Shown piece after piece: positions 24,201 through 39,200 of a stretch of DNA of 64,000 nucleotides. A program made the translations under genes and the position numbers. The notes beneath the pieces are model-generated. The model did no database searches. It saw only the letters and a program-made list of their open reading frames with translations, and was not told the DNA's origin. The stretch comes from Stichopus chloronotus (Eukaryota > Echinodermata > Holothuroidea > Aspidochirotida > Stichopodidae), in assembly GCA_021234535.1 (NCBI GenBank), contig CM037838.1, forward strand, positions 20,777,009-20,841,008, given 5' to 3'. Each line of letters starts with the position of its first letter. Positions within the stretch are counted from its first letter, which is position 1.

Positions 24201-27200
24201 AGTGGTGGGGAGAGTGCTCCATTCTAAATTGCAAAGTGGTCTCTAGCTGCCTGACGGACAACCAAAAATTGAAAAGGGCACTAATCCACAGGAAATGGTA
24301 GACTTACATTAGTTGATACATTGAGAAGTTTGACGACAAATGGTGTATTCATGAATAATACAGAAAGGACAGTTTTGCCAATATCTCAGACAGAAAACAT
24401 CAACTTTAAACTGCATCAATGCTGCAGGCAATTTTACTTCACCTCAATTATTTGTGGACATCAATTTCAATTTATACCATATTTAATTTCTGTGAATGTG
24501 TAATTGAAGCTATTTTCAAACACCTAGGCAAAACTTTTCAAGTCATTCCAATAACTGGGAATGAACTGAAACCAATCGAGTCACAATTAACGAATGGTTT
24601 TGGCATGAGATAACAGTGCCACATTAAGTGGAAAGCTCTCCATGTAATGATCAGCTCAGTGGAGTGTTAATACAACACAGAGCCACTTTCATAATTTGCC
24701 CGTAAACAATGACTGTTGCTGGAGTGTCAGGTTTCAGATTTGACAAATGATGTCTGAATGTCTGTAAAGTATCATTTTATAACGAGATGAGTGTACACAA
24801 ATATGTACACTCCACTGCCTGGAGAAAATAAACCACTGTAAAGCTATGTAAAGCTAAATTATACAGTATCTCACCTGTCTTTTACAGTTCTGATAATCCA
24901 GGCAAGCGGTTTTTAAATTTAACTTCACACAGGATTTCGAGATACATTAACTGACAGGAACAACAAAGCAGAATTTGGATTGTCTTGACCTGTAAGGATC
25001 AAAGTCATAATTATGCCCTCTCACGGTACGGCACTCCTCCCCTTCCCTTCTCCTGCCATCCCCTCCACTCGCCTCTCCCCCACTTCTAAGTTTACGCCAA
25101 TTATTTACGTTGTAGAGTGCGATAAAAGAAACCGACTTGAATGTCGACAAGGAAGTGTCAACTTTTCTTTGATCAGTCACAGTAGCTGTGCTGGTATCAA
25201 AGATGTGATACAATGTATACAGCTGTTTATAAAGCAATCGGTGGTAAAAGTTCCAACATGGAACAATTCTGTGCCACATACAATACTGGTGATGTTATAA
25301 TATCCCTCAGAGTATTGTACAGTATGCAGTCATTTCATTGATTTTCAGCTCTTTCAAGTTCTACAGTAGCACATTTCTCAGAACTACCCTTAGGAGAATA
25401 CTATATATATGAAGTATCCATGACACCTAATAGTACCAATATGACAGTCTGTGGTATGGTGGAAGCTGTGACTGGAGGGGAGGGGAAGGCAAGGCAAGGG
25501 AAGGAAAGGAGTGGGGTAGGAAAGGAAGTGAAGTAGAAGGGAATAGGAAGAGGGAGCAAGGGAAGGGAGAATTGTGGACAAAAGCAGAGACAAATTATGC
25601 GTCTCCTCTTTCTCTAATCGTATGAGTGATCTGCTTTAAGTTTCCACCCACAGGCATGCTGTGGGGGGACAACAGGTGGTGGGATGGTGACTTGTGTCCA
25701 AGCGCAGTTCCACATGTGTACTACTGTACTCATCATCACAAGGAAACTGTTCTTAACTTTGGTTGTGTGACATGCTTCCAGAAAAGAGCACCCTTCATTC
25801 AGAAGCTGCAAAGTAAAACCCTGAGTGAATATCCGTTGGAATTTTATTCGTATCTTTTACTGTTTTTGAGATAAGATTTTTCAAAGCTTATGGAAAATGC
25901 AAATAGATGACATGGAGTGTTGCACAGCGTCAGTATATCTTTTGTTAAGCCGATATATTTTGCCTCTTAATTACAGTACTTAATTACTGAGTTTCACATT
26001 GGTAAGTGATATCGATATTTTTGAAGAAAATACAGGCTTCCAAAATAAAACCCTCTGGGCATATAAAATTCCCAAATGTCCTTGAAATAAATATTACATA
26101 TCATAGGAGTCCATCTCTTGATGTCACAAATTTGCATACTAGCCCCATGTTTATTCATGAGATGGCTGTGAGAACACGTATTTGCCACAGCAGGTAAATT
26201 GGTCAATCTTTCAGAAATTTTGATGGAATCTGTGGCTATATTTAATATTTTCAATGCTGAAATGCACGCAATACTACAAAATGTCATTTTCATGACACAC
26301 GACCTTTAACAGTACATACATGTATACAATACTTCAAGAAACTCAGCACTTAGGAAAGTACTTTCATCAAATTACGCAGCCTAGCAGCTCCCTTTAATAC
26401 TATACAGTGTCTATGAAAGTATACATGTCATCATGACATCACATCACCCAATAAATCAACACAGCCTCAGTTTAAATAAGAGATGTTTTTATTTTTTCCG
26501 TGTTGTAAACACAGCGCTGGATAAAGTGCATGGATGTATATACTGTAAATGTAAATTGTAATCAAAAATATAAATTATTGTAATGCCATGTGATGTAAAT
26601 AAAACAGGGCAGCTTTGTGGTTGCAGTAGGTACAGCAACACACAAAGTAGGCCTACTGTATTGTAAATCTATGGTAATAATTATGTATTAAAGCACACAC
26701 AGATGTATCTACGTATGTGGACAATTTTCATATGTTTGCATATTACTATTCCTCTATGAAACCGATTAAATTGTAAAATTTATTCAATTTATTGAAAACC
26801 ATGCCAGGCGGCGCTCCACTAACTGGACTCAGTGGCTGGGAGAATATCGATAACTTTCTCTGAACAAAGATTCCACATACAGAACTGTGGGATGAACTAA
26901 GAGGGTTCAGATTTCTTTGGACAAACTTGTGGAAAACGATAAACAGCAGGAAATAAACAGCAGGAAATAATAGACCAATCACATTTTAGATCCCACTTTT
27001 GAATCTTCTTTGACTTCCCTGTGTAAAAAATTAAGAACCGACAAAGATGCTGCTACACGTTTTACACTAATTATGCCTACTGTGCTTCAGCTAATTGACA
27101 GTGCCGGACATGCACCACTATACCATAGACATGATTTAGCCAGTTCGCATTAAAGTCTAAGTGTGACACAAAAGTCCACAATTTCACCAGATTACACGAA

Positions 27201-30200
27201 AAAAATCACAGTGATAACATTAAAGCATGTAAGTTGCTTTTTTTCCTCATCAAGGACTGCAGTGTCACTTGTTTATACTAACTACGATGTAGAATACACA
27301 GAGATTTACCACAAGTTGGAATAACTTTACTGTTCAGAAAAACCCTTGTAACATATCATTCTGTCATAACATCTATGATCAGCAACCTTTCATGAAAGGA
27401 CAGATTGTTGATTTTCATCGTCAAGATTCTATTTTCTAAGAAACTAAACACTAACTGCTGTCTTTTACAGAGATTTAGCCGACTACTTTACTTTTTTCGA
27501 GGGTGAACAGCTGATCAACTTGGATACCAACAATGACCACTTAAAAGTTTACGTCGGTTCACGTGATGGAAACCTCTTCAAGTAGGAAGGAGCACATGAC
27601 TACCAGACAGGCAACCAAGGGACTGGCTGATGCAAACAACATTCACTGGGTACATACATTCACAGCATACTACTAGTAGCGTACTACTGTAGTGTACGAG
27701 GATGCACTGAAAAACACAAACTGCGTATTGGAAGTACCTGTACAGTGCTATAGTACTGTATGTTGTGTGCTACACTGTTCTCCACTGTATGTTATAGCCA
27801 CAGTACAGTGTGCTAGAGCTGTAGTTGATGTACCGAGTTATGTGACTCTTACAGTACAGCGACCGTTAATACGTTTCACATGCTTCACGCATGATGCACT
27901 TTAATAATTTACAACATTCAGAAAATAGGATCGAGGAAATATGGATTAAAGAGCATGATAGGCAGGGAGCATCACAGATAAACTGTACCTAAGAGAATAA
28001 AAACTTAAAAGTCTTCCTCACATCTGCTTTTCAAAGTACACAGAGCCCGCTTTTGAGCTCCACCTCCTAAGAGAACATGTGTCCTCATAAAATTGCTGAT
28101 GGTTTCCCACAAATAGATCATTTTCTGTGACTTTAAGCAAATCTTTGAGCCATTTTAACTTTTCACTTTCACATGCAAGACACTGAAATTTGGTTTGATA
28201 ATTTCACAATTAACAAGTGACTTAATGTGAATGTGAGCAATCAAAAGCTTGGAGCAGGCTATTGCATATTCATCATGCCATTCAGCACAAACAAATAAAC
28301 ATCACTGCTACTTAAAACTTGTCACAGCATTAGGTGCCATTAGGAACTTGGTGTTTCTGAAAGTTTTGTACAAATCACAGATTGTTGTGAAAAAGCTTTC
28401 ATTGTTAAACAGGTTGTCTACCTAATTTTCTCCAATTTCTTCAATGTTAAAGAAACTTGGACAAAACTAAAGGTTCATTCCAGCAATTTATGACCAGGTT
28501 ACCTCCAAAACATCAAAACCGTATGCACAATTTTTGCATTTTGATATTGGTCCAGAAGAACCACAACTTTAACAGTAATGTTAGATTAAATAATCAGGAG
28601 GGAAGGATTGTGTATTAATATCTGACTTCACAAGTCTTGCATACTGCTTTGATTTTCCTGTCTACCGTACTGTCAACACCGGATATATTTCCTATGAGAG
28701 ATCAACAAGGGCAATCAGGTTGAGGTATGTCCTGTGGCGCACGTAGGCCGGCGAGTGAATTGGTCGCGTAACTGATCGATCATAAGACAATAATGTAACT
28801 ACGACTACTACAACGACAGGGAGACGTTACCGGGAGATGAGAATTTTAACACTGCTCCTGAAAAAGTCATTGACACACATGTAGTGTGTCACTCTTTATA
28901 GCCTTTGAGTTTACATGATCATCCATGTTTGTTTACATGTTCACACATCCTGCACATACATCCAAACAACCACCGACGACCTTTAACCCACCCATCCAAT
29001 GAATCATATTTAAGAATCCATATCATCTTTCAGGGTGACTGACTCCGTCAGATTGATTTAACACTGCCATATGATCCCAGCATCCTGTGACATGGACGAT
29101 GACCTCAGGTGCAAAAGAGGCAAGTGTTAAATTCGTTAGAAGAATCCGGTGGGTACAATTCACAGTTCTTTACCCTAGAAACAGTCACCATAGCATCTGC
29201 AGCTTCTTAAAACAAGTATGAGCAACACCAATTGATGTGATGCAGCAAAAGACAAATGTTCTCAAACTGTGGAAACAGAAAGTGTCAAAACTTCATGATT
29301 CTGCACCTTGAATGTTATACAGTGAGCCATATTGTAATATAGTGGTTTGGTCCATTGTCACAATGCCTGCTGCATACACGCAACTGAGTATTTTAATATC
29401 TATTTGCTCATAAAATATCACAAAAATGTAGCAAAGTTTCTAAACAGCAGGTGCTCTCAAAAATAAATTTGAGAAAATGGAAGGTTCAGTTGCGTGAGCT
29501 GAGTAATGATAATACTACTGTAGTTTGATGCCATTTATAACAAAACAGCAAACTTCTCAAGCTATTTTCATAGCAAAGTGATATCACTGGACAGAAAAAA
29601 AAAGACACCACCAAAACTACACACAAAGAAAAATCATCTGACTCAAGAGAGCTACAGTACAGACGCTTTGAAACTAACTTTGATGTTTCTATGGCCATTT
29701 TCTTGATCCTTGGTCAAAGGAATGTCTTTTACACGATAGGTGTCACTTCCTTGCTTTTAATCACTCTAGGCCGATGAAAAACCCTCAAAGCATCACCTTC
29801 AGACCAAAGTCTACGAGGCACCGAAAACAGCCAATAAAACGCCAGATGTTCCCAAGCCCAAGCACTGTTGAGTAACATAGAGTATCATGTACTGGTGTGT
29901 ACTGTGAGCACTGTACCATGTTAATAGAAAGCTGACCACACACACACACACATCCAATTAACTCTTGAAAGTTATTTTATGGATCTGTGGGTTTATTAGC
30001 CATCTACTTAATGGACCTCAAACGACCTTTGACACGACTAATAACTCTTAAATGTTTTCCTTGACGAGATGCTACGATATCCATCCCCCCCTCCTCCCTT
30101 CCCTCATATGCTGTACATGACAATGTCAACCGCAACAGCGGACAGATAGCCATTAATTGAGGAACTCTTTTAGTTTTCTTCTACCCTAACATTTGTAATA

Positions 30201-33200
30201 TACACATAGCATGTTTGTACTTAACTGTTTAACGACACAATGACAGTGATCGGATCATAAAAAGGAAAGAGCTATTAGCAATGTTGCTAGGCAACCACAA
30301 GAGATTGGATCAGCTGCTCAGTATTGGCACCAATGCTAGAAAGAATTTTTTATGCCCCGAGTACTCTAGTTGCTGATGGCAGACAGTGTGACTGTTACCA
30401 AAAAACTTTTTTCCCTGTTGGAAGGGGGTGGGAGAATAGAGGGTTTGCAAACAAGAAACCAATATAACTACAGATGAAAAGTTGAAGGAAAATTTGCAAC
30501 ACTAAGAGAAAAGTCAAATGTATGCAAAAGAAAAAACAATAGGGTAAGAGAAAGAAGGCCATTTTGTCTTAAACTGTTTCTGTGTAACTTGTTCATTCAT
30601 AAATTTATTTCAGGTTGCCTCTTGCTTCAAGGATTCTACAAAAGGCTTAGCAAGACTTCACATTTTCCCTTGGTTTAAGGTATTTTTTATGCCAGTCTCC
30701 TTAATGAAGGCATAACACACATTCGAAGGCATTCATCGAATGATGGCACAGTCATACTCATCTACGTAAATGGACAATTATTTCAAAAGTCTGACCTAAA
30801 TACATAAACCATGCATCAGAGGGTGGCTAAACTAGCATTCACATTCTATTTTCACAACTTTCTAGTAAGTTTGGTCACATTGGTGTCACGCTCTGTACGA
30901 CCCTGGTGTAAATGCATGACCTAATGTTACTTAACCCTTGACTTGAAAAATAAAGCAATGGTTTTAAAGGTCTTGCTAATGCTAATACTCAACAAACATG
31001 GTTTATGCAACAGAAATGACATACATCGATAATTTAAACACATATTAAACATACATGTATTTAATAATCAATAAGTGACTGAAACAGGATATTGATAAAT
31101 AAGTGTTAAAAGCCTAAAACCTGATACCACTTTTCTTGATGATCAGCAATATTTAGAAATTCCAGTGAAAACACCTCCTCCCCCACCCCCATCATCACGC
31201 CAAGGGCATAAGAGGAGAGATGACGTACACCAGACTTTCTATAAATGTTTTCCTAACAACCTGACTTCAATGTCATCGAGGGAGCTTTTCAAATTTTTAA
31301 TTGGTCCACATCACCACCAATGAATAATCCATTCAATTTCCAAATCGAGCCAATTAACATTCCTTGCCGTGAATCAGACCAAAGTGGTTTGCGGTGACAT
31401 TTCCACGTAAAGAGACCAGGGCCACGGTGAATAACATGGATAAGGGAACTTGCAAAGCAATGCAGAGTCACTCACCAACTACTGGCTATTGAGGGACGGG
31501 CAGGGAGGGGGGATAACGGGGCTAGACAGATTGTGATTCAATGTCATAAACATATCGCCAGTCCTGGAGCAACCGCTGATCAATTCACTTTTTAAAGGCT
31601 TAACTTTAAATACACAAAAAAAAACACACACACACACACAAAAATGTTGGGTTCAGAGCTCAGTGCAATGCTATGAGGTACTGTAAAGAGGGACATCACA
31701 GAATAAACACATGAACTGATGCTCAGCAGTATGAGCCTTGACAATGCCACACTCATGTCTACAGTTACAACTTTTGGTCTGGTCTTTGCACTTACACAGT
31801 TTTGTTTCTCCTAAATTGACAGAGCATGGTTCAAGGAAACCTTGACTGTTCGTCTTTGAATCATACTGCGGTAAAATTCTAAAATTGTACATTCTCCGAT
31901 GCAGCAATCAAAACCGTTCCACTTCAGTGATGTCACTGTTAGCTTGTTGCATGTGTTTTTGTTGTTTCTTTGTTGAGGAGTGGGGGATGTTCAATTCTCA
32001 CTGTACATGCAATACTCTGCAAAAAGGTGATAGTATATTAAAACGACAAGCCTCTACCATTTTAAAAAAGGGGAACATAACTGCACTCAGTAGACACTTC
32101 ACATGTGCACTGTTCCACCACCAAACTTTAAAGAGAATCTAGACCACTACCAATCCCACTCCCTGCAGTCTAATTGTCCTAGCCTGTTCACTTTTCATGG
32201 TATTACTCATCTCATTTTGAGGGTGGTTCGAATCAGGTCTCCGACTTTACCACTCAATGTGATTTTCAGATTTTGTCACACATTCCGTGCAACAACATGG
32301 TTCGATCTTTCCTCAAATTCATTCTGGAAACTTGAATATCAGACTCACCATTCAAGTTAACGTTCCCTTTAACAGTTAATCATTCTTTAAACTATAAATA
32401 AACTCCCCCCTTAATGCATCCGTGTGTGTTGTTCTTTCCATGTGATAAAACTACTTCCGAAAGTGACCAATAAAAACTGCATTAAAGCAGTTCCCTACAC
32501 ATTTCAAAGTTCCAACACAGAGATTCCTGGACTATTGCAGTTGGCTGGAAATAAGGTCACCTTTTGTCTGACTTTCTGCTGTAAGATTCTACCAAGGGTT
32601 TTCCTTTTTGTCTGGAAGATCTAATTGTCAGAATCCCTGAACAAATTCAGCTAATACTCAATCAACACTGAATAGTGTTTTGAAGGTAACAAAGAGAAAG
32701 ACACTTCACTTTGAAAGTTGAATTTATGCATATAATGCACTGCAGATTAAACACGGTTGCAGCGCACTGCTTTAACATGAAACAAAAGAAAAGCAGCAGC
32801 AATAAACTTGAGCAATATTTTCTGCGTGTTTGTGGATGAATATACACACACACAGGCAACCACATCGTAACTTTCTGCCGTGCTTCTGGTATGTCTCGAC
32901 TCTCGAGGAAAGAGTGAGCATGCATGTGAGATTGGCGCTACTTCCAGGTTACTTCCACAGCTTATCTGAGCCGACACGAGGAGGGACGGCTGTCAAAATA
33001 TTTGAGGATAATATCTGCAGGCTCAAAAGGCAAGACAATTTATTGCCCATCTAAAACAAAGAAATTCATTGGACAGCATTATCCCATCCTGTACAGTAAA
33101 TTCTCCAAGGTTAAGCTGATCAAAATAAAATATTACACGCACTTAAAATATTGCCTTTCCATTGGACAAATAGTTAACACGTTTCACATTTCTTTTCAGC

Positions 33201-36200
33201 GAGTACATCCGTCTGCCGGCTGTTACTCCAAAGTACATTAGCCTGTTGCATACTGAACTACATAAAGTATATTGTACAGCAGCAAGATTAGAAAGTTGGA
33301 AGGTTTGGAAATTGGATTCCGGTGGGGTCCATTACAATTTCACCATGTCTAGTTTCCAATTTCTATGATTTCATTTAATATTATATCAATTGCCATCAGC
33401 ATTAATATCCTGTTTAAAAAAAAAAAAAAATTGCACCTCCTCAGAGATCTGTGGTCAGATCACCACCGTTTTGCAGTTCGATCATATGATTTCTGATCAC
33501 TGATAACAACTGCAGAACAACAAAGAGAATTTGTTCCAAAATTAGTGCTTGCACTAGGTACCCAACCGAAGACATTTCGCCCTTATTCTGACACCTTTAC
33601 CTGGATCCATTGTTTTTTCTTCTAAGATAGTTTGTGTGTTAAGAAAACTGAAAGTATTACTCTCTCCTACCTAAGAGCACTTTAGTATTGAGCATATGTG
33701 CATAAGATACATGATTTTATAGTAACATGCAGAGTGAACTGCCCTTAACAACTTCACAACCAATTCATCAAATTTAAGTAAGGAATACGTTAGATATTAA
33801 CTTATTATAATCCAGATAGAAATTTCCTCGATTCCTGACTTCATGAACAAACTATGAACTGTAGATATCCAGTTCCAGAATTTGGGCCTGAGTACTCGTT
33901 ATGCAAACACTATCTGAAAAAAAAAAACCAAAATGCATCGTAGCCTTTGACGATGCAACCTACCACTGCCTAGCTCACTGACGATAACAATAATACATAT
34001 CAGACTTGCCAACTCTCACAGGTTTCACCGTGAGTCTCACAGTTTCAAGCACTGTCTAACGATTAAAATGCCAGATATCACAGTTAAAATCACTTTGCTG
34101 CGATGCAAATGAGTCCTTATTTAGTTTAAAAACAAGATAAATTCTTTCTATCGAACATTTATCATTTTAGCTTGACTAAACTAAAGTTAATGCCTTCCAT
34201 CATGCGTTATTTTAAGTAAGTATTGAATCAAGGATGAACCACTGCCAGAAAAGTGACAAATTAAAGCAAAATGCCATAAAACATCCAAGCTAAGAAAACA
34301 CAAGTGTCATAAATAACTTTTGAGCTTTACCGAATTTCTCTCCAGATTTGGAATGTGTTTTGCGGTTGGTGAGTCTGTGACATGTAAGCAATGGGAATTG
34401 GGTTGCTGTATGATAAACAGTACATTGGCACATGACGTTTATCCATTCTCCCTTCATAAAGTGCTGTAGTGCCATTAATTTGTCAAGTTGAGTTTTGTGT
34501 CACAGATTCATGAATTTTTTCAACAAACGTTTAAACAAATGTTCTAATACAGTATACATTAAACATGTCTGAGATTCCACTCCTACAGCGAATTATCAGT
34601 CCTCCCTAATTAATTCTGAAAACTCATCAAGATCTTGCAGATTTCTTCTCACTTCGCTTCTATGTATTTTTTATGATGCTTTAAATATCAGTACTGCAGA
34701 AGCAAGTTGTCATGCTGCAAACTTATGCAATCCAACGACAAATAAGATATAACATAATAAAAAAGAGCCATTCACGAATTAGCATAGATGTAAACTAATT
34801 CAGTCTAGGGTGACTGCAATTTCCCTTTTGAGATATTGTTTAAGCAAGGTTTTCTTAAAACGTCTGCTGACCTTAGATGACCTTTGATCTTAACCACAAC
34901 TTTGAGTTCATTTAATCATCATATATGCAAGATCCGTCAAAGTTCTTTTTGAAGATATTGTATTTCAGAGGTTTTTCAAAGTTTGACACCTGGCCTTTGA
35001 CCTCTAACAAAAACAATTGGGTTCCCGGGCTAGAGGATAAGGTTCATTTACATGCTGCATATCAGATAAGATTAGATGAGTGATAATGCTGACGCAATAT
35101 TTTGAGTTCCTCTACTGTTGTCGATAGTGTAAAGTGGTGATTTCACTGACATTGCACTGGCCTACATTGCCACAACCCATGGAACTCTACGACGACGTTG
35201 ATACAAATCTCGAAACAGCATTACAAGTACGGGTAAAACCGACCAAGTTTTCAGGGACACCATAGATAGCCTGCATTATCAAGTTCAACATTTTGTTCAG
35301 GTGGTGACGACAAGGAATGGGAGAATAGCTCTAAAAATGTGTGTTTGCGGACAGACTTTTTCTTGGGTTTTTCTTTTCCAGGTTTGAGTTTTCCAGACAC
35401 TCGACCTGCGCTTTACAGACAGATTGAAATTTATCAGATTCAAAAATTTAAAGAGCACTAAAATTATGACTACTAGACTGTTCTTTCACATTCCACAAAG
35501 CAATTCGACAAAGAGTAAAGAAAAATTCCCCACTCAAAAAAAATTGTACAACCGACTCTCATTCTGAAAAGCAGTCGTCAATAGAAAAGTAGTAACCTGT
35601 AGCTTGAGGGATACCCTTTGCATCACAACTAGGTCAATGATGTTCCAGGCAGGAATGACTGACTTAAAGATGTTTTAGAATCGATGGAAGAAGCAGCACT
35701 TGAAACTGTCTGGAGAGATTTGTGGCCTAATCTCTCATTTCCTCGAAATCTCAGCCAATTTTGCCAGGGTGGAACACTCTCCCCTCCCCCCCAAATCCAG
35801 TCCAGCAGAGATAAAAGACACATGTTGCTATGTTCAGTATGAACGGTTCGAATCAGCTGGAAAACCTCTCACAGATCAAAATTTTTGACGTCATACCCAG
35901 GCTGCAGTGATCTACCGCCAAAGGGTCACACCATCGTCATAAAATCTAGGGGTACTACAAGATAGCTTGGGAGACTCTCTATTCACCATGGAGATTGTGA
36001 AGGACTTCTTGCATTGAAAGTCTCTGAATATAATGGCAAGGTCAAAACCATCAAGAACATATTTATAGCAATTTTTGCCAGTTAACTTTTGCAAGTCCTG
36101 ATCAATACTTCTGCATCATCAAGTGATTGCTAGATATGGTTGTATGCCTGGGACTTAGAGCAAATTATTGGAACACAAGTGCTGCATTCACACACCTGAA

Positions 36201-39200
36201 CGTACTTCGAGCTTTGAAAGACTGAACGACATCATACACAGACCTCAACACCACTTAGCATATTTAACTCTAAAAAGCATTTTATGCAGACTAAACTGTA
36301 TAGAATTACAGGAAGTTTAGAAGAAAGGTGGAACTGAAGACCTGCAACTAGTGTTTAAAGAGACTTGAAGATAATCTAAACAGCATTGCATGTTACTTAT
36401 CTGTGGGACTACAGTCCAGGGGTGGAAGATGTAAAGGGCATGATCTCCAGATGACCTTAAAAAGAGCACCAGATAGATAGTCTGAGAGCATCCCAAGTAG
36501 CCACGAACAAACGATGCAAGCAGATCAAAAAAAGTATCACCTACACAGATGTAGACAGCATCTTGCGTGCAGACCTAGGGAGAATTGTAAATTGCAAACC
36601 TAGTGGGCATCTAATGTGCAGACCTAGAGAGCAACCTATGTGCAAACCTATAGAGTATTTTTATGTGCAGACCTAGAGAGCATCTCTTGTGCAGACCTAG
36701 AGAGCATCTTATGTGCAAATCTAGAGAGCAATTTCTGTGCAGACCAAGAAAGCATCTTATGGGAAGACCTACGGTGGGGAGCATCTAATGGTAAGACCTA
36801 CGGTGGGGAGCATCTAATGGTAAGACCTACAGTAGGGAGCATCTTATGTGCGGACCTTGTTTGTCCAAGTCTTTGTTTATCAGTTGTTCACATGATTTGG
36901 AGACAAATGCTGAACAAGCTATGAGCAAATACTTGCTTTTTCAGATGACTAGAAATCGGCACCTTATAATTTTTTCTCATACCCATCGGGCACCTGGGTA
37001 CCCAAACAAAACATCACCTACACCGTTAACATTGGCATTTCCACAGTACAGCACATCACATTTTTGTGGAAGGATCTTACTACTGTACTACATACATCCG
37101 CCTACACATACTCATTCATAGGATCACTGATTTTACCTTAGAAAAAAAAATTCCCTTTTGAAATGTTTCTGCGTATAGTGACAAAATTCAACAATCTGAC
37201 ACAAGAGTGTTCACAAAGCTGGTTGTGTCATTTTTCACTTTATGAAGGAACCGGGTAGTAATTTTGGATCCAGGTAGTAAAATGCAGGGCAAGTATCCCG
37301 GTACCTGGGTTACCCAAGATAATAATTCTTTACATAGAAGGCATGCTTACGACCTTTTCTCATGTCGAGTGAGATGATGCATGTCTTGCAAGTGTCTTTG
37401 ACTCCTTTATTACAATTACTCCAAGTCAAAACAATTTCATCAAGCGCCATGGAATTTTTCATGGAAATGGAGCGATCTGAGCCCAAACTAGAAAGGCGGC
37501 AAGAAAGTGAAAATCTGGGCCACCTTAGAGATACCAGTCAACCACTTCACTAAGTGGCCCTACAAACTTAAGGTAATAAGTTTGTACTATACAAGCCACA
37601 GATTTCCCCCACAGTTGTGCGGTCTATTGGCATCATAAAATAAGTGCCTGTCAAGGCCTGAATCATTTATTTACTACTAGGGTAACTATTCTGAATAAGC
37701 TGATGCTTTGTGAAGGATGTGCCAATCACAGCAACAGTAACTTCCATAAAATCCTTATACAAAGAGTGTCAACATCAGACTTTCACCCTCAGAGACACTA
37801 GGGCAGTTACTGCTGTGTGAACTACAGTACACTCTCATTGAATATTACCGCACCACAGTGACATGTCATTGTGTATTATAGACTCTGGGTGAAAATTGTT
37901 TATTTACAAAACGTCCTGTTTGAACAATAACAAACGATGCATGGAAACTCCAAGACTTCCAGACTTGACTGAAAAACAAAAGAAACCGCAGGAAGTTGCA
38001 AAAACCCCGCTTGTTTACACAAATGCATTTCTCAGAATACCAGTGACATCATATGAACTCAAATGAATGAAATAACGTAGAAAAGTTAAAGCCCATTCAT
38101 AATTTCCTACAAAATTAAGTCACAATAAGTTTTCTCTCCTTCAAAACATTGTTTCACCGGAAAGTTGCATTTGAAACTGACAATAAGACCAGGGTGTTGA
38201 CCGATGACGTTTTTCCCTCACGATTGGATGGCCGATGTTTTTATCACAGCATAAGCTGATATCAGATCTGATAACGTACTTTCGCTATCAAGCTTGTTTC
38301 TTCTGAAAGTTGTTCATTTTGCGTACGATGTAATCTCCAGAGTGTCTTCATCATGATTCGACACTTCTTTGAGGGCTTTTTTACCTTGTCAAACAGAAAG
38401 TAGCACTCGTAGGGCACAATAAATTCCTACACTGGTTCACTGATAAAAACTACCCTAAAGCAAATACATTTACAGGTTGCTGAACATCTACAAACCTTCG
38501 GCAAATGGAGTTTGCTAAATTTCACCGATCAGATGTTTCACTGAAAGTGGTGAACATTTGATTGATCCGATGTCTGATCTGATTACCGGTTTGATCCCTT
38601 AATCAGTCAATCTGGGATCAGGGAAAATGAACCAAATTCACAGTTACACTTGGTACTTACATTATGTCTGTCTGGGATTAAGTGAGTGAAATAACTGAAT
38701 TCACACATATTTAAGTCATTTCAGTGCACATATCCTCGAGGGAGGACAGGCAGTTGTACCAAAAAATAAAAGAAATGACATACCATCTGGTGCAGTGATC
38801 TTCCTAACAGGCCAAAAGAAATGCAGTTTAACAAAGATTATTAAATCTATGATGACTAATCAGATAAAATTTTGACCAAAAATGAGCAGCATTCTTTAAA
38901 AGAAACCACAGCTTTAACTTAAACTATGACCTTATAAAAGTTGGTCACTCAATTTCAGAAAGATTTTTGAATCCAAGTGTGTTTTCAGTCAACTGGGAGG
39001 GCTTAAAAATGTAAGCTTTTAGGCCAGTTTTTTATTATAATCATTGAATGATGGTTGTCTGAGGCTGATTGTGAGGAAGAAAGTAGCCAAAAACTGTAAA
39101 ATTTCCCTGACAAATATTTAACATCAAAATGATTTGAATAACCACTATTTAATAATATAACAGTTTCAATTTCCATAAATAATAATTAAGGCTTTATCAT

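Noticed and set aside
36543..36858. CRISPR-like array
   Set aside because: Units are adjacent tandem copies without distinct spacers, and the genome is animal.
36640..36924. 94-codon frame with CADLESIL octapeptide repeat
   Set aside because: By-product of a minisatellite whose 24-bp period is divisible by three. The repeat loses the pattern when the unit becomes 29 bp, and no start context or similarity supports it.
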